Source of the DNA: CAZJAD01 sp964543855
Lineage (GTDB): Bacteria > Electryoneota > RPQS01 > DYHQ01
Reading direction: 5' to 3'
Assembly: GCA_964543855.1 (NCBI GenBank)
Contig: CAZJAD010000062.1
Span: forward strand, 1 to 13,032
Length of the DNA: 13,032 nucleotides
Position numbers and translations under genes: made by a program. Shown in pieces: positions 6,511 through 13,032 of the stretch (position 1 is its first letter; each line of letters starts with the position of its first letter). The notes beneath the pieces were generated by a model. That model worked only from the letters and a program-made list of their open reading frames with translations. It ran no database searches and had not been told where the DNA came from.

Positions 6511-9162
6511 GTGCAGCGGTGTGCCGGGGAGTTTAGCGACTTTCCGAAACTGCCTGGCGCCGTGGAACGGGACTTGATGGACTGGCTGAAAAAGGCCCTT
6601 TACGATTCCCCACCTTTTGACGCGCTGGGTGCAGCCCTGCGTGACGGGGGGAGACTCTCTCTTTTGGGGCTGCCCGGTTCCCTTCCAGCGCTCATCGCTT
6701 CATTTGTTGTTGAGCGAGCCGCGCGCCCGGTTCTCGTCATTGGCCAGACACTTGAAGATGCCGAAGAGCTTGCCGATGACCTGACCAGTCTTTTGTACGG
6801 ACCCGGACCCTGCCTGTTGCCGGGAGCGCCGCATTACGGCCGGGCGCCGACCCGGGTTGAACTCTCCGAGCGCGCTGAGGTGCTGCTTGCGCTGCGCCAG
6901 CAGGAAGCCGCCGTTGTTGTCACGGAAGCCTCGGCTCTGCTGGACCCGCTGCCATCATCCGATGCTGTTTCGCGAAGCGTTCTTGCGGTTGCTCACGGTG
7001 ACGATCTTCCGCGCGATACTCTGATCGAATTCCTCGCTGAAAGGGGCTATACGCGGGAAGCGCTCGTGGAGTCCGTGGGCCAGTTCGCCGTGCGTGGAGC
7101 GGTGGTCGACATCTTCTCCTATGGTGCCGGCAGCCCCGTGCGCATCGAGTACTATGACGACATCGTCGACAGCCTGCGCACCTTCGATCCGGAAACGCAG
7201 AAAAGCACAGGTCGGACAGAGAAGTTCGAGGTTTTTGCCGCGCAAGAGCCGGAAACTTCAGCGAGTACCATACTTGACCATTTGCCGCAGCGCAGCACGA
7301 TTATCTGGGTTGACGGACGAGCGTGCTGGCACGCGATCAAGGATGCGTCNNNNNNNNNNNNNNNNNNNNNNNNNNNNNNNNNNNNNNNNNNNNNNNNNNN
7401 NNNNNNNNNNNNNNNNNNNNNNNNNNNNNNNNNNNNNNNNNNNNNNNNNGAGGATACACCGGATCAGCTTCAGGCCGCCGAAGAAGTCAAGCGCGACATG
7501 GAGAACTCCACTCCGATGGATCGTCTGGTTTGCGGCGATGTCGGCTACGGCAAAACGGAAGTCGCCATGCGCGCGGCGTTCAAAGCGGTCGTGGAGGGGA
7601 AGCAGGTGGCCATTCTGGTGCCGACGACCGTCTTGGCCCAGCAGCATTTCCGCACCTTCCGCGAACGCTTCAAGTCCTGGCCGATTCGTGTGGAAGTCCT
7701 GTCGCGATTCCGCACGCCGAAGGAAGCTCGCCGCACGGTTCAGCAGACGGCTGCCGGTCAGGTGGACATCCTCATCGGGACCCATCGCCTTCTGTCAAAA
7801 GATGTGCACTTCAAGGATCTGGGGCTCCTGATCATCGACGAAGAGCACCGATTCGGAGTCGTCCAGAAGGAGAAGCTGAAGAATCTGCAGATGAATGTGG
7901 ATATCCTCACGCTCTCCGCCACACCGATTCCGCGTACGCTGAACATGGCGCTGATGGGCGCCCGGGACATGTCTCACATCACGACATCACCACCGGGGCG
8001 GCTGCCGATTGAAACGGATATCGTGCCGTGGTCGGAGCGCGTGATCCGGGACGCGATTCTCTATGAGCTTCAGCGCGGCGGTCAGGTGTTCTTTATTCAT
8101 AACCGTATTCAGTCGATGGATGCCGTCCACCGGCTCCTCAAGCGACTTCTGCCGGGCGTGCGGATTGCTGTGGCGCATGGCCAGATGCGGGAAGATGCTC
8201 TCTCGCGTGTGATGGTTGACTTCCTCGAAGAGCGCTACGATGTTCTCATCTCGACGATGATTGTCGAGTCGGGACTCGACATGGCCAATGTCAATACGAT
8301 GATCGTCAACCGTGCCGACCGCTTCGGCTTGGCGCAGCTCTATCAACTTCGCGGACGCATCGGGCGGCGATCCCGCAAGGCCTACGCCTATTTTCTGGTT
8401 CCGCCGCGTTTCGAGGTCAGTCGCAGCGCGCAGCAGCGTCTGGCGACACTCGCGAGTTTCAACGCCTTGGGTACCGGCTTCCAGATCGCCATGCGGGACC
8501 TGGAAATCCGAGGGGCCGGCAATCTTCTGGGACGGGAACAGTCCGGCTATATCAATGCGGTCGGCTTCGAGCTCTATCAGCGCCTGATCGAAGAGGCGGT
8601 CCGAGAAGCACGCCAGGAGGCGGAGGGCGGCAGCGCTGCCGACGAGGAGACACCGCCCGAGCTCAAACTGGAGTTTTCCACGGATGCGTTCTTTCCGGAG
8701 GACTACATGCCGGAGGGAAGCCAGCGCCTGGGGTTCTACCGTGAACTCGTGCACGCCACCGAGCCTCATCGTGTTGACGAGATCGAAGCGGAGATTCGTG
8801 ATCGCTTTGGGCGGCTGCCACGGCCCGCGCAGAACCTCATCGCCATGGCACGCGTGCGCGCGCTTGGTCAGCAGATGGGTGCGGTGAAGATCTCGGTCAA
8901 AGGCGATCGGCTGACGGTTGAATTCCCACATGACGATGAGAACGGGCGAGATGTCAAGGAACTGCTGCCCAGAGTGGCCGGTTATCCCGTCGAGTTCTCG
9001 GCCTATGAGAACCTCGCCGTGACTCTCCCGCTGGCAAACGCCCCGCAGGCGAGCGGCCCGCTCAGCTACCTTGTCCAATTCCTCCGGGACTTGGCCACAC
9101 CACCTGAGCAAGTCGTTGAGGCAACGACCCGACCGGATATGATGTCTGCTACAGATAAGTGA
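6511..9162 (+). CDS. mfd: Mfd, transcription-repair coupling factor (interrupted by an assembly gap)
   Basis: Mfd is a cytoplasmic DNA translocase that removes RNA polymerase stalled at lesions and recruits UvrA for nucleotide excision repair. Before the gap are about 279 residues of the UvrB-homology module, including VGQFAVRGAVVDIF and an IEYYDDIVDSLRTFD stretch. After it come the helicase motor and C-terminus: Walker A G-D-V-G-Y-G-K-T (7534-7557), the DEEH box (7837-7848), TLSATPIPRT, the REDALSRVMVDF translocation region, QLRGRIGR and the TRCF C-terminal domain. Counting against E. coli Mfd (1148 residues), roughly 310 residues (about 0.9 kb) are missing at the gap, including the RNA-polymerase-interaction domain. 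The frame across the Ns is therefore not informative. The start at GTG 6511 has a ribosome binding site; ATG 6577 is an alternative. The PPIase lipoprotein gene follows after 52 bases. Confidence 0.95.
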   Translation: MQRCAGEFSDFPKLPGAVERDLMDWLKKALYDSPPFDALGAALRDGGRLSLLGLPGSLPALIASFVVERAARPVLVIGQTLEDAEELADDLTSLLYGPGPCLLPGAPHYGRAPTRVELSERAEVLLALRQQEAAVVVTEASALLDPLPSSDAVSRSVLAVAHGDDLPRDTLIEFLAERGYTREALVESVGQFAVRGAVVDIFSYGAGSPVRIEYYDDIVDSLRTFDPETQKSTGRTEKFEVFAAQEPETSASTILDHLPQRSTIIWVDGRACWHAIKDAXXXXXXXXXXXXXXXXXXXXXXXXXXXXXXXXXXEDTPDQLQAAEEVKRDMENSTPMDRLVCGDVGYGKTEVAMRAAFKAVVEGKQVAILVPTTVLAQQHFRTFRERFKSWPIRVEVLSRFRTPKEARRTVQQTAAGQVDILIGTHRLLSKDVHFKDLGLLIIDEEHRFGVVQKEKLKNLQMNVDILTLSATPIPRTLNMALMGARDMSHITTSPPGRLPIETDIVPWSERVIRDAILYELQRGGQVFFIHNRIQSMDAVHRLLKRLLPGVRIAVAHGQMREDALSRVMVDFLEERYDVLISTMIVESGLDMANVNTMIVNRADRFGLAQLYQLRGRIGRRSRKAYAYFLVPPRFEVSRSAQQRLATLASFNALGTGFQIAMRDLEIRGAGNLLGREQSGYINAVGFELYQRLIEEAVREARQEAEGGSAADEETPPELKLEFSTDAFFPEDYMPEGSQRLGFYRELVHATEPHRVDEIEAEIRDRFGRLPRPAQNLIAMARVRALGQQMGAVKISVKGDRLTVEFPHDDENGRDVKELLPRVAGYPVEFSAYENLAVTLPLANAPQASGPLSYLVQFLRDLATPPEQVVEATTRPDMMSATDK
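7350..7449. other. Assembly gap, exactly 100 Ns, inside mfd
   Basis: Exactly 100 Ns is the conventional placeholder for a gap of unknown size. The flanks are Mfd-like on both sides and in the right order, so the scaffolding is plausible, but the true missing length is estimated at about 0.9 kb from the family length. Confidence 0.97.
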
Positions 9163-9203
9163 TACTTGAAGTAAGTACCGTTTTTCAGCAATTCCATACC
9201 GAG

Positions 9204-9209
9204 AGGAGG
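9204..9209 (+). promoter_or_regulatory. Strong ribosome binding site of the PPIase lipoprotein gene
   Basis: AGGAGG, a full Shine-Dalgarno core, lies 5 bases before GTG 9215. It is the best ribosome binding site in the window, implying strong translation of the exported chaperone. Confidence 0.8.
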
Positions 9210-9214
9210 TTTCC

Positions 9215-10978
9215 GTGTTCATCCGATCGAAACATGTTTTGCTTTGGACTCTCCTTGGCGGAGCCGCGCTGGTTTTATCTGCGTGCGCCAAAGAGGAGCC
9301 GATCGTCGCCAAAGTCGGCCGCTATCGCATCACGGCGGAAGACTTCAAGAACGGATTCATTCAGAAGTGGCGAGGAGAAAAAGCCGCTAAGACGCGATCG
9401 TTCGAGGATCGGCGGGCGTATGTCGATGAGCTCGTCGATCAGAAACTGCTTGTCGCGGAAGCCTATGCGCAGGGCTACGACAAGAAGAGCGAAGTTCGTG
9501 ATGAGCTCGAAACCATGGCTCAGCGCAAGTCGCTCGACCTCCTCTATCAACAGGAGATCGTCGACAAGGTTATCAGCGAGGAGGCGATACGGCACTTTTA
9601 TGACCGATCGGGTGAGGAACTGCACGGGCGACACATTCTGGTCAAGGTGGCTCCTCCCGACACATCGACCGAGGCAGTGACCATCGCGAAGACACGCATC
9701 GATAGTATCCATAAGGCCATTCTCGACGGCTTGGATTTCAAGAAAGGCGCCTATCTCTACAGCGAGGATGTGACGACCGCTCGCGACAGCGGCGATCTCG
9801 GCTGGTTTCCTTGGGGGAAGATGGTCGATGCCTTTCAGGAGGCGGCTTGGGACTTGAAAGCGGGTGAAGTGTCCCAGCCCGTGCGATCCCCTTACGGTTG
9901 GCACCTCATCTTGGTGGAGGAGCGCCGTCCCGTCCCGGATCGGGGGCCATATGAGGAAGCCAAAGAGTCGATCAAGAACCAGATGTACCGGATGGAAGGC
10001 GAGAAGCTGAATAAACTGGCCCGCGACTATGTTCGGAATCTGCGCGCCAAAGCGAAACTTGAGACGCATCCGGAGGTCTGGGAAATGATGCGCCTGAAAG
10101 TCACGGATCCGGCGGCTCCTGCCGTCGAGGACCTCGCAAACTACTTCACGGAAGAGGAGAAGGCGCAGGTCGCTGCTACTTACAGCGGCGGCAAGGTAAC
10201 CGTGCAGGACATCGCAGATCGCGTGGGCAGTCGGGTCAGCCGAATCGAGTGGGATAGAGAAAGCACTTTCGATGACATCATTAGCTCGATCGTCGAACCA
10301 AAACTGCTCGAGGAAGACGCCAAGTCCAAGGGCCTTGTCAAAAAAGCGAGCAAGATGCCTGAGATTGTTGACCGCAAGGAACAGCAGATCAGCGTGATGA
10401 TTGAGAGGGCCGAAGTAACGGATCGGGTGGTGGCGGACTCGGCCCAGGTCGAGGCGTACTACCTCGCTCACCTGGGTGATTTCATCCAGGAAGAGGAGCG
10501 GGTCGTGCGCGAAATATTCATTAAAGATGATTCCGCCAAGGCGGCCCGAGTTGCCCGCCGTGCCCAGAGCGGAGAGGACTTCCTGAAACTCACGAAGCAG
10601 TTCAACGAGAAAGAGTCCACGAAGGCCGCCGAGGGCAGAGTCGGGCCTTTCGGGCAGCGCCGCATGGGGCTGATTGGCACACGTGCCTTCGAGTTGGAGA
10701 AGGTCGGCGACATCGCCGGACCCATCCGAGTTGGACGGAACTGGTCGATCATTCGCCTTCTGGAGATTATTCCGTCACGGACCAAGACTCTCGACGAAGC
10801 GCGAAGCACCGTGGAACGCCAGTGGCGTATCGCGAAGACCGAAGAGTTGAGGGCGGGCCTGAAAGAGCGACTACGTCAGAAATTCCCTGTTACCATCTAT
10901 GATGATGTGCTGGCCAAAATCTGGATCGAGAAAGCGACACCTCCCGTCGTCGCCGACACGATGCGCACTGGTGGCTAA
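9215..10978 (+). CDS. Peptidyl-prolyl isomerase lipoprotein, PpiC/SurA type
   Basis: 587 residues. A lipoprotein signal peptide (R4, K6, hydrophobic core, lipobox L-S-A-C at 21-24) should anchor it to a membrane facing the periplasm. Residues 27-135 are a helical SurA_N-like chaperone region (RRAYVDELVDQKLLVAEA). A parvulin domain spans about 137-237 with H-G-R-H-I-L at its start, G-D-L-G-W-F, and Y-G-W-H-L-I at 227-232. A helical linker follows, then a second parvulin-like domain at about 430-518 that begins V-R-E-I-F-I and lacks the usual first His, so it is probably inactive. The role is inferred as folding of outer-membrane or secreted proteins. The start is fixed by a strong ribosome binding site. 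The length is greater than classical SurA (428), with the extra mass between the parvulin units. Its last 8 bases overlap the next gene. Confidence 0.88.
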   Translation: MFIRSKHVLLWTLLGGAALVLSACAKEEPIVAKVGRYRITAEDFKNGFIQKWRGEKAAKTRSFEDRRAYVDELVDQKLLVAEAYAQGYDKKSEVRDELETMAQRKSLDLLYQQEIVDKVISEEAIRHFYDRSGEELHGRHILVKVAPPDTSTEAVTIAKTRIDSIHKAILDGLDFKKGAYLYSEDVTTARDSGDLGWFPWGKMVDAFQEAAWDLKAGEVSQPVRSPYGWHLILVEERRPVPDRGPYEEAKESIKNQMYRMEGEKLNKLARDYVRNLRAKAKLETHPEVWEMMRLKVTDPAAPAVEDLANYFTEEEKAQVAATYSGGKVTVQDIADRVGSRVSRIEWDRESTFDDIISSIVEPKLLEEDAKSKGLVKKASKMPEIVDRKEQQISVMIERAEVTDRVVADSAQVEAYYLAHLGDFIQEEERVVREIFIKDDSAKAARVARRAQSGEDFLKLTKQFNEKESTKAAEGRVGPFGQRRMGLIGTRAFELEKVGDIAGPIRVGRNWSIIRLLEIIPSRTKTLDEARSTVERQWRIAKTEELRAGLKERLRQKFPVTIYDDVLAKIWIEKATPPVVADTMRTGG

Positions 10979-11762
10979 AGCCAGCGCCTTGGTGCTGGCG
11001 CTGCTGCTCTTGGGTTGCACGCAAGTTGCGCCGGAAGACATTGTCGCCACCGTCGGCAATCAAACCTTGACCCGTGCCATGGTGGCCGAGCGGGCCGGAG
11101 TGCCCTTCGATTCGCTCTCGACCGATGCCAAATGGCAGCTCGCCCAAGGGTGGGTCGAGGAGACTCTGCTGCTTGCTGAAGCGCAGCGCCGGGGTCTTCA
11201 AGATGACCCCACGATTGAGCGGAAGCTGCGCGAATTGCGACTGGAGCTCCTGCGCGCTCGCCTGCTGCAGGCCATGCGCGGGCATGAAACCCCCAGCGAT
11301 TCGGTGATCGAGCGCTACTATAATGCTCACCGGAGCGAATTCGTTCGGACGCAGGACGAGTACGAAATCGAGCTCTACTGGGCTCCGGATCGAGTGACCG
11401 TGGAGCTGTTCCGACGAGCCGGCCTTAAGGACATTGAGCTGGCGGAGATGGCTCATCCGGATGTGACGATGGAAGGCGTCTGGCATGCATCAATCACTGA
11501 TCTGGATCCGGATCAGGTGGCCGAACTCGCCACGCTCGAGCCGGGTCAGTTCGGCGATCCGCAACAGGCGGACGAGGGCTACCGTCTCTTTCGGTTGCGA
11601 GAACGGTTGCCCGCCGGTGAGCCGATTCCTCTCGAGAATGTCCGCCACGAAATCCGCGAACGCCTGCTGTTGGAAGCGTCTCGCACGGGCATGGAAACCC
11701 TGCTGACCGACTTGGGTCGAAGGTATTCGGTGACTTTCAATTTGGGAGACAGTTTGCGATGA
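10971..11762 (+). CDS. SurA-like lipoprotein with a vestigial parvulin region
   Basis: 263 residues from GTG 10971. The short N-terminus (A-K, then a hydrophobic run) ends in the lipobox L-L-G-C at 13-16, so it is an exported lipoprotein. About residues 20-120 resemble the helical SurA_N chaperone region (VGNQTLTRAMVAERAG, then WVEETLLLAEAQRRG). From about residue 125 a shortened parvulin-like fold can be guessed: YEIELYWAP, LEPGQFGDP, EGYRLFRLRERLP, the last matching the closing strand of parvulins. The His and other catalytic positions of active parvulins are not visible, so it is probably a pure chaperone. An in-frame ATG at 10899 would add 24 residues and overlap the upstream gene by 80 bases; the lipoprotein-shaped N-terminus argues for 10971. 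There is no ribosome binding site, so translation is likely coupled. Confidence 0.82.
   Translation: MAKASALVLALLLLGCTQVAPEDIVATVGNQTLTRAMVAERAGVPFDSLSTDAKWQLAQGWVEETLLLAEAQRRGLQDDPTIERKLRELRLELLRARLLQAMRGHETPSDSVIERYYNAHRSEFVRTQDEYEIELYWAPDRVTVELFRRAGLKDIELAEMAHPDVTMEGVWHASITDLDPDQVAELATLEPGQFGDPQQADEGYRLFRLRERLPAGEPIPLENVRHEIRERLLLEASRTGMETLLTDLGRRYSVTFNLGDSLR
11744..11748 (+). promoter_or_regulatory. Ribosome binding site of surA within the upstream gene
   Basis: GGGAG lies 10 bases upstream of ATG 11759, inside the last codons of the previous gene. It supports 11759 over the second ATG at 11765. Confidence 0.45.
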
Positions 11763-13032
11763 ATATGTGCGCGGCCCGAGGTTTTCTTCTGGCTCTCCTC
11801 ATGGCTTTCGCTTGCGGAAGTGCGCCTGCCGCCGAGGTGATTGATCGCATCCTCGCCGTCGTCGATGAGGATATCATTCTGGAATCCGAAGTGCTCCAGT
11901 ATCTTCAGTTCAACCTGGGGGCTGACATGGATCTGGCCGCGCTCTCGGACGAGCAGGTTGCCGATCTGAAGATGCGGATCCTCGAGGAACTTATTCGTCA
12001 AAAGGTGCTTTTGGCCAAGGCGCGCGCCGACACGGTGACGATCCGCGACCGCGATGTCGACCGTGAACTTGAAACGCGTATTAAATCACTCGAGACGCAA
12101 CTCGGCTCGGAAAAGAAAATCACGGAATACTATGGCATGTCGATGACACAGATTCGCCGGGAATTCCGTACCCTCGTCCGTGAAGGAATGATGATTGACC
12201 AGATCAAGCGGACGCATTTGGGCGACATCCGAGTCAGGCGGAGTGATGTTGAGGCGTTCTGGAAGGTGTATCAGGATTCCATTCCGGCGATTGAAGAAGC
12301 CGTGAAGCTTTCTCACATCCTGTTGCGCGATGAAGTGTCCGACGCCAGCCGACAGGCAACGATGGCGCGCGCCGATTCCGTCCGCGAGATGATCCTGGCG
12401 GGCGAGGTGGAATTTGAAGCAGCGGCGAGGCGACTCTCCGATGACGCGGCGTCCGCCAAGAAAGGCGGTCTTCTGGGAACGACCAATCGCGGCGACCTCG
12501 TGCCGGAATTCGAAGAAGTCGCGTACAATCTTGAAGAAGGCGAGATTTCATTTCCCGTCGAAACCAAGTTTGGCATCCATGTCATTCGTCTGAATTCGCG
12601 CACCGGTGAGAAAATCAACACGAGCCATATTCTGTTCAACATTACGCCCGGTGTGGCTGACCAGGAGGGCACGATGGTGCGGGCGCGTGCCCTGCGCGAG
12701 GAGATTCTCGCCGGGCGGGATTTTGCCGAAGCGGCCTCGGAATTGTCGTGGGATGCCAAGAGTGCGGCCAATGGAGGGGACCTCGGATGGTTCAAACCGG
12801 AGGAACTTCCCGAAGATTTCCGCGTTCCTGCACGCAACTTAGCCCCGGGCGAGATTTCCGAGCCCTTCCGGTCTCAATTTGGTGTTCACCTGCTGAAAGT
12901 TACTGACCGCCAGACCGCTCGGCGCGTCACCCTTGCCGAGGACTATGACCGTATCGAGCAGATGGCGCTGATGCAGAAAAAAGAACGCGAATTCAACAAG
13001 TGGATCGATAATCTGAAGGCTGAGACTTTCAT
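11759..13032 (+). CDS. surA: SurA, periplasmic chaperone / peptidyl-prolyl isomerase (3' partial)
   Basis: 424 codons are present and the frame is still open at the end of the window; E. coli SurA has 428 residues, so little is missing. A signal peptide (hydrophobic 8-18, likely cleavage after S-A-P-A at 24 or one residue later) sends it to the periplasm. Next is the SurA_N chaperone domain (RILAVVDEDIILESEV, then LIRQKVLLAKA). Two complete parvulin domains follow: about 186-280, starting S-H-I-L and closing F-G-I-H-V-I, and about 290-382, starting S-H-I-L-F and closing F-G-V-H-L-L. Both keep the conserved His pairs, unlike the two upstream relatives. SurA escorts unfolded outer-membrane beta-barrel proteins to the BAM complex, so a diderm envelope is implied. 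Its ATG overlaps the preceding stop (ATGA), a classic sign of translational coupling. Confidence 0.92.
   Translation, partial: MNMCAARGFLLALLMAFACGSAPAAEVIDRILAVVDEDIILESEVLQYLQFNLGADMDLAALSDEQVADLKMRILEELIRQKVLLAKARADTVTIRDRDVDRELETRIKSLETQLGSEKKITEYYGMSMTQIRREFRTLVREGMMIDQIKRTHLGDIRVRRSDVEAFWKVYQDSIPAIEEAVKLSHILLRDEVSDASRQATMARADSVREMILAGEVEFEAAARRLSDDAASAKKGGLLGTTNRGDLVPEFEEVAYNLEEGEISFPVETKFGIHVIRLNSRTGEKINTSHILFNITPGVADQEGTMVRARALREEILAGRDFAEAASELSWDAKSAANGGDLGWFKPEELPEDFRVPARNLAPGEISEPFRSQFGVHLLKVTDRQTARRVTLAEDYDRIEQMALMQKKEREFNKWIDNLKAETF

Noticed and set aside
7987..9312. A 441-codon open frame on the minus strand opposite mfd
   Set aside because: It mirrors the strongly conserved mfd reading frame, shows no family resemblance, and such antisense frames are common in GC-rich genes.
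9159..9680. A 173-codon + strand frame overlapping the end of mfd and the lipoprotein gene
   Set aside because: It covers the true lipoprotein start in another frame, and its basic, Ser/Arg-rich translation is typical of an out-of-frame shadow.
9275..10471. A 398-codon open frame on the minus strand opposite the PPIase lipoprotein gene
   Set aside because: The + strand protein has a lipobox, parvulin domains and a strong ribosome binding site; the minus frame has no recognisable features.

Overview
The window is a piece of chromosome from an uncultured bacterium, read entirely on the + strand. It is very probably a metagenome scaffold, because a run of exactly 100 Ns (7350-7449) interrupts mfd. 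Sampled rows of the core genes are about 58-62% GC. The set of lipoproteins, a signal-peptide SurA and MurQ points to a diderm (outer-membrane) cell. The order mfd, PPIase lipoprotein, small PPIase-like lipoprotein, surA is the sort seen in FCB-related and other uncultured diderm phyla; this placement is low-confidence inference and no 16S rRNA gene is present.

Left part (1-4518): the last codons of mnmE, a secreted SagB-type nitroreductase, a 578-residue protein of unrecognised family, then mnmG. MnmE and MnmG form one complex that modifies U34 of tRNA anticodons, so the two genes between them look like cargo in a core operon. The 578-residue protein has clearly lower GC than its neighbours and carries an R-N-x3-H motif near its C-terminus that fits a HEPN ribonuclease-type domain. 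It ends one base before mnmG.

Middle part (4519-6266): the mnmG-rsmG gap holds a perfect parS site (ParB binding site) and a perfect DnaA box flanked by two looser ones, all three exactly 11 bases apart. This suggests the window lies near the chromosome origin. The parA/parB pair that often follows rsmG is not here; murQ (peptidoglycan recycling) follows instead.

Right part (6267-13032): a 244-base AT-rich leader with a candidate promoter, then mfd (transcription-repair coupling factor, with an internal assembly gap), then three consecutive genes of the SurA/PpiC type for folding exported proteins: a 587-residue lipoprotein with one good and one degenerate parvulin domain, a 263-residue lipoprotein with only a vestigial parvulin region, and a two-parvulin SurA that runs off the end. 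The last two genes overlap their upstream neighbours, so the three are probably translated as a coupled unit.
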